Positions 21,066 through 32,554 of a DNA stretch of 64,000 nucleotides are shown here, in pieces (position 1 is the first letter of the stretch; the number at the start of each line of letters is the position of its first letter). Source of the DNA: Vicia villosa (lineage: Eukaryota; Streptophyta; Magnoliopsida; Fabales; Fabaceae); contig NW_026705147.1 of assembly GCF_029867415.1 (NCBI RefSeq), forward strand, positions 372,001-436,000. The letters run 5' to 3'. The notes below the pieces were generated by a model. The model saw nothing but the letters and a program-made list of their open reading frames with translations. It searched no databases and was not told where the DNA came from. The position numbers and the translations under genes are program-made.

Positions 21066-21277
21066 CAGGAGTTGAGTATCACGAAAACATATGCAGATTA
21101 AAGACATAATTTAAAATGAGTGATAACGAAATAATTTATTCAAGACAAACATATGCAATGCACTGATGATGATTATTAAAACAGATAATGTCTATCATAA
21201 TTTGAATGTTTAAACAAACAGAATAGAAATTGCAAATGAAAGTAAATCTAATGATCTAAAGTTCCTCCACTCTGACA

Positions 21278-22108
21278 TTAATCAGTCTTGACGTGATTGT
21301 GCATGGGAGCAGTGATCACTACAGGAGTCTTGGGATGAGGGAATTCAATTTCACCAGCATCGATCATATCTTGAATCTTGTTCCTCAATGTCCAGCAATT
21401 GTCGGTGTCATGTCCGGGACTATTAGAGTGATATGCACACCTTGCATTAGAATTATAACGAGAAGAAGAAGTACTAGGGTTCCTCGGAGGGTCCTTCAAA
21501 GTAATCAACTTTGACTTCAACAAGTGTCGTAATGCATGAGCCAGCGTCATATTGATCTTTGTGAACTGACGCCTAGGTGCATCTGACTTGCGTCTTTGTT
21601 GTGGAACTGGTGTAGTGATCAGAATTGTCCCCACAGATTGGTTGGGTTCATTGCGACCTTTCCGATTGTACTCAGCATTAGCCATATGAGGTTCATCAGG
21701 TGAGTTGAAGTCAATGATCTTGTCATCAATGAGATCTTGGATCTTGTGTTTCAACGGTCCACAATCCTCTGTATCATGACCAGAACTATTCGAATGATAA
21801 GCACATCTCGCATGATACTTATACCCAGGAGCGGGATTAGTAGGAAGTGAATATGGAGGCAATAGAGTTATCAAGTTCTGATTGAGCAGTTGTTGCAGAG
21901 CTTGAGACAGCGGCATGGGTAACTGAGTGAATGACCGCTTAGGTTTGGATTTCCATTTATCTTGCACACCTTGCTCCCTTTGTTGGTCCTTCTCCTCCTC
22001 GGACAGAAGTGCCTTTAATTCTTCTTGCCCCTTGGCCAAGTGAAAGATTATTTTCAGGAACTGGTTGTTCTGAGCCTGAAGATTTTTGACTGATTGCTCG
22101 AGATTCAT
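21278..22108 (-). CDS. G-a Gag-like protein with two CHHC knuckles (276 aa)
   Basis: I choose the ATG at 22108 (MNLEQSVKNL) because G-c has a matching start; the frame is open 29 codons further upstream to an ATG at 22195. Residues 1-50 look like a coiled coil. Two related modules follow (about 63-135 and 184-258). Each has an LSQALQQLL-type helix, a C-X2-H-X5-H-X4-C knuckle (C102-C116 and C224-C238) and then a KIQDLID(D)KIIDF-like tail. This matches the C-terminal part of Ogre-type Gag, which binds nucleic acid. The capsid region that normally lies between is absent, so the protein is not a complete Gag. Whether it is translated and what it does are not known. Confidence 0.75.
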   Translation of the reverse strand: MNLEQSVKNLQAQNNQFLKIIFHLAKGQEELKALLSEEEKDQQREQGVQDKWKSKPKRSFTQLPMPLSQALQQLLNQNLITLLPPYSLPTNPAPGYKYHARCAYHSNSSGHDTEDCGPLKHKIQDLIDDKIIDFNSPDEPHMANAEYNRKGRNEPNQSVGTILITTPVPQQRRKSDAPRRQFTKINMTLAHALRHLLKSKLITLKDPPRNPSTSSSRYNSNARCAYHSNSPGHDTDNCWTLRNKIQDMIDAGEIEFPHPKTPVVITAPMHNHVKTD

Positions 22109-23290
22109 GATGCTGAAATAAACAGCGGGGAGGTGAGAAACCTGTGGTAGAAACTTGAGATGCGATGTTATGAATGCAGGTGCAATGTTTTTCAAGGATC
22201 TTTAGGAATTTAGATAGCAACATTAGAAAGTGATTTGGTCGCGTTTTTGTCTGAAGAAATCTGATTTTTGTCTTTGAATGTCTTTCTTTGAGAATCAAGC
22301 TCACCATATCGAGTGGGTCATCGCCTCTGATTCGATGATACTTCTGAATTGGAAGGTACGTGGCCAGAGGAAAATAAATCCTCTTGCCCCTTGCTAGGTA
22401 CTGAGTCTTTGAATTGGGAGTTGTGTGGCCAGAGGAAAATAAATCCTCTTGCCCCTTGATAGGAATTCAGTCTTTGATAAAGGCACCTGAAATTGTGCGC
22501 CCTAAATTCCTAGGATCCTTGAAAGGGTTAGTTAATCATGTTATGCTTATGATGTCATGATGTCATGATGTTATGCGAATGAAGTTCATTTGGCATAGTG
22601 TGAGATAGTAAGGACAAACAAGTCCTTTTAACACAACCTGCAAGGAAGCGAAGGTTAGTAGCAAACGCAAACAAGTCACATAAGTCTCGTAAGTCACACA
22701 AGTCACACAATTTTTGGCTTAAGGCTTGCATGGAGTTTAATCAGGTGTCCTTCCCAAGGGTATTTCTATGGATAAGGAGATTTCAGCAACGGGTTCTACC
22801 GAGTTATCCAGAATTGTCAGCCCTTCTAAAGCACCCTCGGACATGATGCATTCGCACCATGCAATGATACTTTGAGAAAGGACCTATCTGAATTGTAGCA
22901 TCGGGTAGCGACTAGTTCTTAACATTTGTCAAGAGTAGTCCCCCCACTACGTTCCTAAAGGCCAGGATGGGTTAAAGGTAACTAAAGGTCCTTGAGCTCC
23001 GGCGCACCCACAGACACATACATAGACTCCCCTCATTCGAGAAAGGTGTGCATATGCTATGGAGTCCTAACTCAAGTGTGAACTTCATATTGACTCATCT
23101 CCCACATATGTGAAAGAGGTCGCCATGACTATGCCACTCGTAATCTTAAGTGTACTTGAATCCGGGTGTAGGATTCGGCCTTCAATTTTCCCAAAACAGC
23201 CCTGAAAAATGAAACAAGCAAAGCAAACAATAAAAAACATTTAAGTGAATCCTAAACTTTTAAGATAACCCCTCTTTTATCGAAATTTAG
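22109..23290 (-). other. G-a leader between primer site and gag-like gene
   Basis: No gene. It contains a direct repeat of about 65 bp (TGGCCAGAGGAAAATAAATC at 22361 and 22426) and short GATGTCATGATGTCATGATG runs near 22550. The same order occurs in the G-c leader (28533-30150), where the repeat is near 29800-29900. Confidence 0.65.
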
Positions 23291-23308
23291 TCCCCAGCAG
23301 AGTCGCCA
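23291..23308 (-). other. G-a primer binding site (Arg tRNA type)
   Basis: Minus TGGCGACTCTGCTGGGGA, four bases (GAAC) inside the 5' LTR. Ogre elements are known for an Arg-tRNA primer site of this form. The same 18 bases occur in G-c (28515-28532) and G-b (45205-45222). Confidence 0.85.
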
Positions 23309-23312
23309 GTTC

Positions 23313-26300
23313 TGTAATACGGTGAACTGACTTTTAATCGAAATGTCGCGGTTAAGCAAGAGTCGCCACCGACTTTTATTTTATCCAAATTAAATCAGAA
23401 AGGCTAAAAGACTAGGAAAAACCTTTTAAATAAAAACTGAGTTCGGGGGGTAATTATGCAAAGGGAAGGTGTAAGGCACCCTTTGCATCCATGGTTTTCC
23501 ATGGGCTCTTAATTGCTTTGCTCTTTTTTGTTTCAGAAATGTAGAAGAAAAAGAATAGGGACTTTAGCTCGTAAATGAGCGTAGCCCTTTTGAAGGTTTA
23601 TGAGAAAGAATATGAAAAAAACAGTTTTAGCCAGAGCAAGGCAATTAAAGCAATTACCTTAAACTTAGATGATAGGTCTCTTTTAGCCTTTCAGGGTGAA
23701 AGGGTCTATCCTTGCCATAAGGGGGCAGGAAGCCTTTCATTTGGAGGTTAAAGGGTCGTCGAAGCATCCTTTGCCATAAGACTGTCCCATGCCATAGAAG
23801 GGCAGGTAGTCTAAGGTAAGGATCAGAATAAGCCTTATTCGTAGGCAACCAGAGGATACCTCAGCCTTTTTCCGTAGGCAACTTCCGAGGGTCGAGGTCA
23901 TATTTGTGTATCGAAGGCAGCATCATTTAGGGTCGTATGACCTTTATATATCGAGGCAGCATGGCTGAGGTATCCTCGTATTCGAGGGACATGGCTTATT
24001 CTGCAAAACAAACACAAAGGCAACAGGCAACAGGCAACAAGGCAACAGAGAGGTTACCCCAAAAGGGTGCGTGTGTGCAACAATCACGTGGTTCAATTCA
24101 GTTATTTATCTTATAATTAATGACTCTAATCCAGTTTAAATTTGCACTCCCTAAATTACTAACCACGCAGTATATAAACAATTTATGGGAAGGGGAAAAT
24201 GAAACCATCGGAGGAGAGGGGAATTGTAACCAGCGGGATAAAAACATAAAAAAAAATAAAGTAAATCAGGGTTTAGGGTTACCGATACTCGTAGCTTTGA
24301 CATTTGACAAACCCTGAAAAGGAAAATAAAAAAAAAGAAGAATAGGCAGAAAACAAAGAGTGAGTGCATTATCGATTCGAAGGCGAACTTTGTTAACCCT
24401 AAAAATAAAAGAATAAAGAAATTAAAAGTAAATAAAGAAAGAACACTTAGCTTGGCATTTGCTCTGACAGGGTTGGTGGGCAAAGGTTTGCCAGAAGCAT
24501 TGACTCTGACCATCTGAGAATTGACAGAAGAAAATAACAAGGCGTGAGTGTACAGACAGTTCATTGATATTTAAGAATAAACCCTAATTTTAAAATAGGG
24601 AAAATAAACAAAAGAAAAAAAAGGAAAAAAAATAATATTGCATATATAAATAAATAAATAACGAGAGTTGAATCGGGACTTAGCTTTTAGTCTTGATCGG
24701 GCGCGTTGTCGGAAGGAACCCTGTTGATAACCCTGAAAAGGCATAAATGAAAACATTTAGTGTAGGGCGTGATCTCCATAAACCCTGATTAGGGTACGAA
24801 TTTAAATAAGAAAATGCAAACGATTTAATTAATTATTGGTCTTGCGACCTAATTAATTTAATCGGTATAAGAAAATTAAATCGAGAGTAAAAATAATTTT
24901 TATGAAATCTTTGGAATTTAAAATACAATAAATATGACTTTTTGAATAAAATAGAAGTAATTAAATATAATTATGTGAAAAATAAATAAGTATATAAATA
25001 GTAAGACAACTAAACAAATATAAATATATAAAAAAAATTTGTCATAATAATATATACATATCTAGTTTATTATTAAAAAAAAAGAATTTAAATTAATATA
25101 GAATTAGAATAAAAATAAAAGGGCTGCATAATTAAAATTAAAAAAAATTCTAAAAACCTTAACTTTTAATCCAGTGCAGCGAGCTCCTGAAGGACCACGG
25201 TGCAACGGCATGCTTACAGGCGTTGGATGAGCATCAAACGGGATCGGACGGCTGTTTGAACAAGGCGCATACGCGTGTTTGCAGATGCGAAGTACCGGAT
25301 CCCACTGTCTCTTCTTTCCACGCGCGCGCCCTTTTTTGTTTGAATCAACCAATAGGACGTTGACACGTCCTTGTCTTCTTCCTTGAGAAGTTGCAGAAGA
25401 TGCTTTTACACCGCGTTTAGTTGAAGCGCTGTAAAAGCCCACTTGTTTTACACCTGTAGAAAACAACAAACAGCACAAAACAAAGCAAAAATATGGCGCA
25501 CATGCACCATTGTGATCGTCCAGTCTCCACGATCTCAACCATGGCCTTATTAAACCCTAATTTTGCGTGTGGATGAAACCCCTAATTCGAAGTCGGAACC
25601 CTAACCATGGCAATATGATCATAACAGCACAATAACGCACCAAATTTTCTAGAAACGATAAATACAATGTTCTAAACACAAATATGCAATTAGGTTATGA
25701 TATAGATGCGTGAATTTATGCGATCGAAGAAAATTAGAATCGGACAAAGAATGACTCACAGTGCTTTGTTCTTGATGCTTCAATGCTTGAAAACGATTGG
25801 AATTCACTCAATGATGATCCAGGAATGTGTATGGATCGATCAAATGCCCTGAATCGTCCTCTAATGCAAAATTCGAGTTTGGGATTTTGATGAACTTTGA
25901 AGCTCGGGTTTGTTCTTTTGGAGGCAGGATTTCTTGAACCCTAGCATCTGGCTTTGATCAGGTACTTATAGGGAGGAGATTAGGTCAACAAAATTGAATA
26001 AAATCTTGTTGAATCTTGTTATGCAAGGTTTGGAAGATTTGATTGGAAATATAATTTTGAAAGTTTCCAATTATGGCCAATATTGATTCAATCTTTTCCC
26101 AATTACTTATGCACGAAATTGGATTGATTTTGGAGAATATTTGCTGATCAAAATAGGTCCAAACCATATTTTTTATAAAATATTGGATTTTCTCCTAATT
26201 TACATGATTTTAATTCTTTTTAATTAGAATAAAAAATCATAATAAATTAAATAAACCAAATAAATTCGTGGGAATTGGTTCTTAGACTTTGGGTGACTTG

Positions 26301-27143
26301 TGGATCAAGATTGAATCAAAATATCTTGGGCCCATTTGCAAAAAATTCCAAGTTTCTTCACATTTTTCTCTCCAAAATAACCCAACTTTGTCGAGGCCTA
26401 TCTCTCTCAATTTTTGAGGTATGGAAGTGTTCTAGGACTTTTTAGAAACCTTAGAGAGTCCTCTAACCAGTGCCCTTGGTCTCATATCAAAATCCTTTTC
26501 CGTTCTCATTTTATGTCCTTTTGAAAAAAATGTCTTTTTGTTGAATTTTGAAAAGGACCTATAATGTTTTAGTCCATATCTCTCAAATGAAGCATTTTTG
26601 GACTTGGCATGTGAGAGTCAATTTTGTAGAGAATCAAATTTCCTTCAAAATGAGCTTTGGATGGGAAATTTCTGATGTTTCATGTGAGAGTTATGGCTGG
26701 TCAAAGTTCAGTTGACTTTTCCTATACAAAACCCTAATTTAGAAACTTTTTGAATTGTTGATTTTTGACCTTTCCTTGATGAACCATGATCAATTCTTGA
26801 TAAAATGGTGAATGATACTTCAATATGAGGATCTTGACAAAAAATCAGGAGTTTTGACTTTGTTTTGACCACAGTTGTCTTTTTAGGTCAACCAGTCGAT
26901 TGTTGACTTTCTGAGCTTTTGGATGACCAGAACTTTGAGATAGGCCTTGATACTTGTCATGGAGATGATGTGAGATATATTGAGCCATATGATATGCCTT
27001 AGAGCCATTGATTCACTGATTCCCTTTTGAATTAACCAAACCCTAGTTTAGAGCCTTTGTATAGGAGAAAGCGTCTAGGAGCTTTGTGTATTGATTTGAA
27101 TTTGTGTAAGAGAAATTGTGTGGGCAAATTTTGGGGTATGACG
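23313..27143 (-). repeat. G-a 5' LTR
   Basis: 3831 bp, near-identical to 14304-18124. The TATA-like box CCTATAAGTA is at 25963-25972 (minus). The outermost base on the minus strand is C instead of the T of the other LTR (27143), so the terminal TG reads CG. This is a single point change, because the GCTTG duplication starts immediately outside. Confidence 0.93.
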
Positions 27144-27177
27144 GCTTGTACCTTAGAACCGGCGCTCTGATGCCAAT
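27144..27177 (-). other. S-a leader right half with primer binding site
   Basis: Contains the GCTTG duplication (27144-27148) and the primer site TGGCATCAGAGC on the minus strand (27164-27175), two bases inside the S-a 5' LTR. Confidence 0.85.
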
Positions 27178-28252
27178 TGAAGGATAGAAAAACACTTAGA
27201 AAGGGGGGGGGGGTTTGAATAAGTGTGACTTTAAAAACTCTTAAGATAAAAACAATTGCACAATGATTTTTATCCTGGTTCGTTGTTAACGAAACTACTC
27301 CAGTCCACCCCCTTAGAGTGATTTACCTCACCTGAGTATTTAATCCACTAATCAACCTTGATTACAATGGTTTTCCACTTAGATACCTTCTAAGTCTTCT
27401 AGAGTATTCTGATCACACCTTGATCACTCTAGGAACCTTTTACAAATTAATGTAAACAAATTCTTACAAGAGTATTACAATGCTTCTTAATAAGCTATAA
27501 TCACAACTGTGATATTTCTCTTAAGTTTAAGCTTAATCTCACTAAGATATTACAACAATAATGAAGTGAGGTTGAAGATGAAGTTTTTAGAGCTTTTCAC
27601 TTTGACAGCGTTTCTGTATGTTTGCGTAGAGTATTGTGTTCAGCTTCTCATCAGAACTTCTATTTATAGGCGTTTTGAGAAGATGGCCGTTGGGAGCATT
27701 TAATGCCTTGCGTGATCCGTACAGCATTGCATTTAATGTTTCACTCTTTTGTCAACTACCTCGAGCCTTGCTTTTCCTGCTTTAACTAACTTTGCCTTTA
27801 ATAGCTTCTAACGTTCCTTTTGTCAGTCAGCGTAGCCTGCCATCTTGTACTTGCTTCTGATCTGATCTTTGTAGATACAACGTTTGAATATATCAAAGTC
27901 AAACAGCTTGGTGCAGAGCATCTTCTTGTCTTCTGACTTTGAAGTGCTTCAAGCGTGATACCATGAGAACTTCAGTGCTTCTGCTTCTGATCTCAAGTTC
28001 TTCTGATGCTTCAATAGACCATGTTCTGATTCTACTTGACCATCTTCTGATGTCTTACGAGAGCATGTTCTGATGTTGCATGCTGAACCTTCTGAGTCAG
28101 TGCTTCTTGCGCTGATTTTGTGCATACTCTTTATATATTTCCTGAAATGGAAATTGCATAGGATTAGAGTACCACATTGTCTTAAGCAAAATTCATATAT
28201 ATTGTTATCATCAAAACTAAGAATATTGATCAGAACAATTCTTGTTCTAACA
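27178..28252 (-). repeat. S-a 5' LTR
   Basis: 1075 bp. On the minus strand it begins TGTTAGAACAAG and ends TATCCTTCA. TATA box (minus) 27661-27669. It is shorter than the S-b and S-c LTRs (1207 and 1201 bp), partly through fewer of the 64-bp hairpin repeats. It abuts the G-c LTR fragment at 28253. Confidence 0.92.
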
Positions 28253-28510
28253 ATTTTTTTTCCTATTCACATATTACATTTACTTTCAAACAACTCAAAC
28301 ATTCAAAAGTGAGCTAAGCAATTAAGAGCCCATGGATAACCATGGATACAAAGGGTGATTACACCTTCCCTTTGTATAATCTACCCCCGAACTCAATCTC
28401 TTTTAAAAGGTCTTTCCTGTTCTTTTTGCCTTTCCAATTGGATAAAATAAAAGTCGGTGGTGACTCTTGCTAACCGCAACATTTCTTTAAAGTCAGTTCA
28501 CCGTATTACA
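28253..28510 (+). repeat. G-c 5' LTR, terminal 258 bp
   Basis: Matches the last part of the 3' LTR (about 63016-63273), including AAGAGCCCATGGATAACCAT and the terminus CACCGTATTACA. It is cut at its left by the insertion of S-a. Confidence 0.88.
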
Positions 28511-28514
28511 GAAC

Positions 28515-28532
28515 TGGCGACTCTGCTGGGGA
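28515..28532 (+). other. G-c primer binding site (Arg tRNA type)
   Basis: TGGCGACTCTGCTGGGGA, four bases (GAAC) after the LTR, as in G-a. Confidence 0.85.
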
Positions 28533-30152
28533 TGCTTTCGATTAAAAAGAGGGGTTACCTTAAAGTTTAGGATTGACTTTAAATGTTTGTATTGTTTGTT
28601 TTATATTTGTGGGCCTGTTTGGGTTTACTTGTGTGAAAGGTCCTAACCCGGATCTGAGTACCTTAGGTAAATGGCATGAGACCAAGGAGACTGCACAGCG
28701 TATACTGATGTGGTTGATATGGGGGCCATCATTAGTGTGACACATTGGTTTGTCCTGGTGTTCCTTGGGATCCGACTTGAGGAAACACTTGGCTGCTGCG
28801 TGGTGTCATTAAGCACTAATTTGCCCCTAGAACCCTAGTTGAACTTGACTTTGGCCTACTAGAAAGTAGCGAGATGGCTGGCTTTGGTTCCGACTGAAGT
28901 TGGTTGATACTCGAAGCTACACTCATATGGACTGGACTTTCAGGACATTTTTGATCGGTGATTCGATTGCTGAACTAAAATAAGTGCCTTCGAGAAAGTT
29001 CAATGATATGAGCTCCCTAGAACCCGATCTTTATCTAGGACAGGTTGAACCAACTAAACTTCAGTGGGAAGGGTACTTACCTACGAACTTCATGCAAGCC
29101 TCTAAACCTAAGGACACTGGTGTGACTTGTTTGTGTTTGCTACTAACCCTTTGGTTGTCTTGCAGGTTTTTCTTGTAGGACTCACTCGTCCTTATTACCT
29201 TACGCTTTGCCTAATGCATTACATCTGCATGACATCATAACTTGGCTGCTGCGTGGTGTCATTAAGCACTAATTTTCCCCTAGAACCCTAGTTGAACTTG
29301 ACTTTGGCCTACTAGAAAGTAGCGAGATGGCTGGCTTTGGTTCCGACTAAAGTTGGTTGATACTCGAAGCTACACTCATATGGACTGGACTTTCAGGACA
29401 TTTTCGGTCGGTGATTCGATTGCTGAACTGAAATAAGTGCCTTCGTGAAAGGTCAATGATATGAGCTCCCTAGAACCCGATCTTTATCTAGGACAGGTTA
29501 AACCAACTAAACTTCAGTGGGAAGGGTACTTACCTATGAACTTCATGTAAGCCTCTAAACCTAAGGACACTGGTGTGACTTGTTTGTGTTTGCTACTAAC
29601 CCTTTGGTTGTTTTGCAGGTTTTTCTTGTAGGACTCACTCGTCCTTATTACCTTACGCTTTGCCTAATGCATTACATCTTCATGACATCATGTCATCATG
29701 ACATCATAACATAGCATGTTAACTAACCCTTTCAAGGATCTTAGGGATTTAGGGCGCACAATTTCAGGTGCTCTTATCAAGGACTGAATTCCTATCAAGG
29801 GGCAAGAGGATCTATTTTCCTCTGGCCATACGACTTCCAATTCAGAGACACGATGCCTATCAAGGGGCAGGAGGATTTATTTTCCTCTCGCCATATACTT
29901 TCAAAATCAGAAATGAGTATCCCGAATCAGAGGCGATGACCCACTCGATATGGTGAGCTTGATTCTCAAAGAAGGACGTTCCAAGACTAAAGTCAGAGTT
30001 CTTCAGACAAGGTTGCGACCGATATAATCTCTAAATGTCACGAAATAAATTTCCTAAAGATCCTTGAAAATGTTGCATTTGCATTCATAACATCGCATAG
30101 CAGGTTTCTCACAACAGGTCTCCCATCCTTCCTCGCTGTTTATTTCAGCATC
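28533..30152 (+). other. G-c leader with a 453-bp tandem duplication
   Basis: No gene. A direct duplication, 28788-29240 and 29241-29693, begins CTTGGCTGCTGCGTGGTGTC; the copies differ by a few substitutions. It is followed by ATGACATCATGTCATCATGA and by two copies of a roughly 65-bp unit containing CAAGGGGCA(A/G)GAGGAT (29795-29900), equivalent to the G-a leader. Confidence 0.75.
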
Positions 30153-30965
30153 ATGGATCTCGAGCAATCAGTAAAAAATCTTCAGGTTCAGAATAAACCA
30201 GTTCCAAGAGATGATCCTTAACTTGGCCATGGGGCAAGAAGAGTTGAAGGCATTTCTGATCAAGAAGGAGAAGATCAACATAGGCAGCAAGGTGGTCAAG
30301 GTAAATGGAAATCCAAACCTAAGCGATCATTCACTCTGTTGCACATGCCACTGTCTCAAGTTCTGCAACAACTGCTCAATCAAAACTTGATAACCCTATT
30401 GCCTCCATATTCAGTTCCTGCCAATCCTGCTCCTGGATACAAGTATCATGCGAGATGTGCTTATCATTTGAACAGTCCTGGTCATGGCACTGAAGATTGT
30501 GGACCATTGAAGCATAGGATTCAAGACTTAATCGACGACAAGATCATTGACTTCAACTCACCTGAGAAGCCTCATATGGCTAATGCTATGTACAAACAGA
30601 AAGGTCGCAATAAACACAACCTATCTGTTGAAGCAGTTCCACAACAACGAAGCAAGCCAGGTGCACCTATGCGTCAGTTTACAAAGATCAATATGTCGCT
30701 GGCTCAGGTACTGCAACATCTGCTGAAGGCAAACTTGATTACTATAAGGGATCATCCTGTGAAGCCCAACACTTCCGCTCCTAGCTATAAGCCCAATGCG
30801 AGGTGTGCATATCATTCCAATAGCCCTGGACATGATACGAATGATTGTTGGTCATTGAAGAACAAGATCCAGGATATGATTGATGCTCGGGAAATTGAAT
30901 TCAACCCTCCCAAGACTCCTGTAGTGATCACTGCTCCCATGCCTAATCACGACAAGACTTATTAA
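30153..30965 (+). pseudogene. G-c Gag-like gene, 5' part frameshifted
   Basis: Homologue of the G-a protein. The start MDLEQSVKNLQ (ATG at 30153) is recognisable but runs into a stop within about 22 codons after an indel. From about 30339 the frame is open to 30965 and encodes both knuckle modules (CAYHLNSPGHGTEDC and CAYHSNSPGHDTNDC), each followed by the KIQDLID/KIQDMID tail. The first knuckle has Gly in place of Asp after its second His, but the ligand positions are kept. The intact part could give about 208 residues only with a new start at 30339; I treat it as a decayed copy. Confidence 0.75.
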
Positions 30966-32554
30966 TGTCTAGAAGGATGAACTTTTTAATTATTAGACTT
31001 ATTCTCATGCGCAATTTCTATTATGTTTGTTTAAACATTCGACTTATGATAGACATTATATGTTTTAATAATCATCATTAATGCATTGCATATGTTTGTC
31101 TTAAATGAATTATTTCGCTATCACTCATTTAAACTGTGTCTTTACTTTGCATATGTTTTGTGATACTCAACTCCTGCTAAGCTGTAAGCCTTTTGAGGGA
31201 GGAGGACGAAAACGATATCGCAACCACTTACAGTGTGCTTTTGAACAGACTATGCTGACGATGTACAGGCATTATTTCAATTCCTAAACAGTGGAGATAT
31301 AAGGATGTTAATGCCTCGTAAACCCTTTTGAGCCTATGGAGTAGAAGTTTTCTTTCATATTCAATTTAAAACCCTTAATCATAACCTGGGGCAGGGTAGT
31401 TACTCAGTTAACTCAATTATACTAGTCGTTGTTTACGCAAATAATGATGGGCTCCCGTGGCCATTAACTCAGGCAGTCAATATCCATCAAAAGGAAGAAG
31501 AAAAAAACTGTTAAGTCAAAACCTATGAAGGAGACTTATCGAAAATTGAAACATCCCGCTGACTGCAACCTCAAAATAAACAGTTCAGGCAAAAGTTAGG
31601 GATAATAAAGTAAAAAAAAACCAAAAGAGGTTGTTATAAATCCTCGACAAAAAAGAATATTACAAAAAAAGATGGCTGCTTGTCCAAAATAAATTGCCGG
31701 TACTTTAAACATCATCAAAAGGTCAATGTTACGACTTCAAGCTCCGCTAGGATTTAAACGCAAAGTTAACTGAGCATAGGATCGTAGAACATCACGAAGA
31801 TTGGGATGGGTATAAAGAAATTTTTGAGCCATTATCCTTTGTTTCTTAAACCGTGAACCAAGCCACATTACAACCCTTGAAAGTCCTAACTGAAGCATGG
31901 TTAGTTCGAAAGCATACTGTCATCAGAAAGGTATCCTGACTCCTTAAAGTTTACCACAAATGCTGAGTTGATATTTCGTTTTTACAAACATCACGTTTTT
32001 ATAAACATCACGCTATTACATCTCCTATTTTAATGTTTTTCAAAAAAACAAGACAGACATATGCATTGCATCTCATGAATTCATTATTAAACATATTCTG
32101 CTACATAATTTCAAGTGTTAGCATCAGAAAGAATCTGCACAGGGTACGACTAATGACTAAAAATCATCCCGACAGATGAAGCCACTTTAGCAACAACGCC
32201 TCTTACACTGACTCAGTTGATTAGAAATCAATGAATACAAGGGGCACGACGTACTTTGTCCAATCAATCTGGGGCAATCAGGTCAAAATTCCAAGAATCT
32301 CTCAAAGAATACAAATCAATCAGGGGCATGCACCCAAGTGGGTCTGAAGCTACCTCTTTATCAGTCAGGGGTATCATCCTCAATTTATGATTACTAGGGG
32401 CAGGTCTCCCATAATACACATCTCATAAGGTCCTCACAAGGCGAATCTATTCAAATTCCCTACTAGTAGTGGCAAAGCTGTACAAAACCTGTTTGACACT
32501 TCAACCAACATTCATCACAAATCCAGGAATGGCAGTTACTATAATACTGGGGGC
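30966..32554 (+). other. G-c noncoding body, left part
   Basis: Contains the conserved core (about 31190-31990) in the same order as G-a, then degenerate CAATCAATCTGGGGCAATCA units (32260-32420). It ends at the S-c target duplication GGGGC (32550-32554). No credible gene; the 60-codon frame at 31105-31287 lies in the core and is not conserved. Confidence 0.7.

Larger units (their letters stand above)
18140..21277 (-). other. G-a noncoding region between gag-like gene and 3' LTR
   Basis: About 3.1 kb without a credible gene. From the LTR inwards there are three copies of a GATGGGCTTAAAGATGCCATC word (18264-18385), the 70-bp array, a low-similarity part (18966-19580), and degenerate TTGCCCCAGATTGATTGGG units (19580-19900). 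A noncoding core at about 20160-21065 is shared with G-b and G-c. In an autonomous Ogre-type element this space would hold protease, reverse transcriptase and integrase; none of their motifs is visible. Confidence 0.75.
14304..27143 (-). mobile_element. G-a: non-autonomous Ogre-like element with 3.8-kb LTRs and a gag-like gene only
   Basis: 12,840-bp minus-strand element. The 5' LTR is 23313-27143 (3831 bp), the primer site 23291-23308, the gag-like gene 21278-22108, the tandem repeats 18371-18965, the polypurine tract 18125-18139 and the 3' LTR 14304-18124 (3821 bp). Target duplication GCTTG is at 14299-14303 and 27144-27148. The internal region of about 5.2 kb has no protease, reverse transcriptase, RNase H or integrase motif on either strand. 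LTR ends, the Arg-type primer site and the knuckle-bearing protein place it with Ogre/Tat Ty3-gypsy elements. The architecture is that of a gag-only terminal-repeat retrotransposon (TR-GAG or LARD-like). Its LTRs look more than 98% identical by eye. Confidence 0.9.
1..28252 (-). mobile_element. S-a: SIRE/Maximus-like Ty1-copia retrotransposon, interrupted twice, left end outside window
   Basis: Minus-strand element whose 5' LTR is 27178-28252 and whose 3' LTR is cut by the window edge (1-695). Reading right to left, it holds a primer site, a leader, an intact gag, a decayed pol and a short 3' noncoding part without env. S-b is inserted in its reverse transcriptase region and G-a in its leader between primer site and gag. 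It lies in the 5' LTR of G-c, because the sequence right of 28252 is the terminal part of an Ogre-like LTR. The right flanking 5 bp is ATTTT; the matching left copy would lie outside the window. Several stops in pol and about 2% LTR difference by eye mark it as older than the elements inside it. Confidence 0.9.

Noticed and set aside
30339..30965. G-c gag-like frame as an intact short gene
   Set aside because: The homologous start at 30153 is followed by an early stop and indels, so the open 208 codons are the surviving part of a damaged gene.
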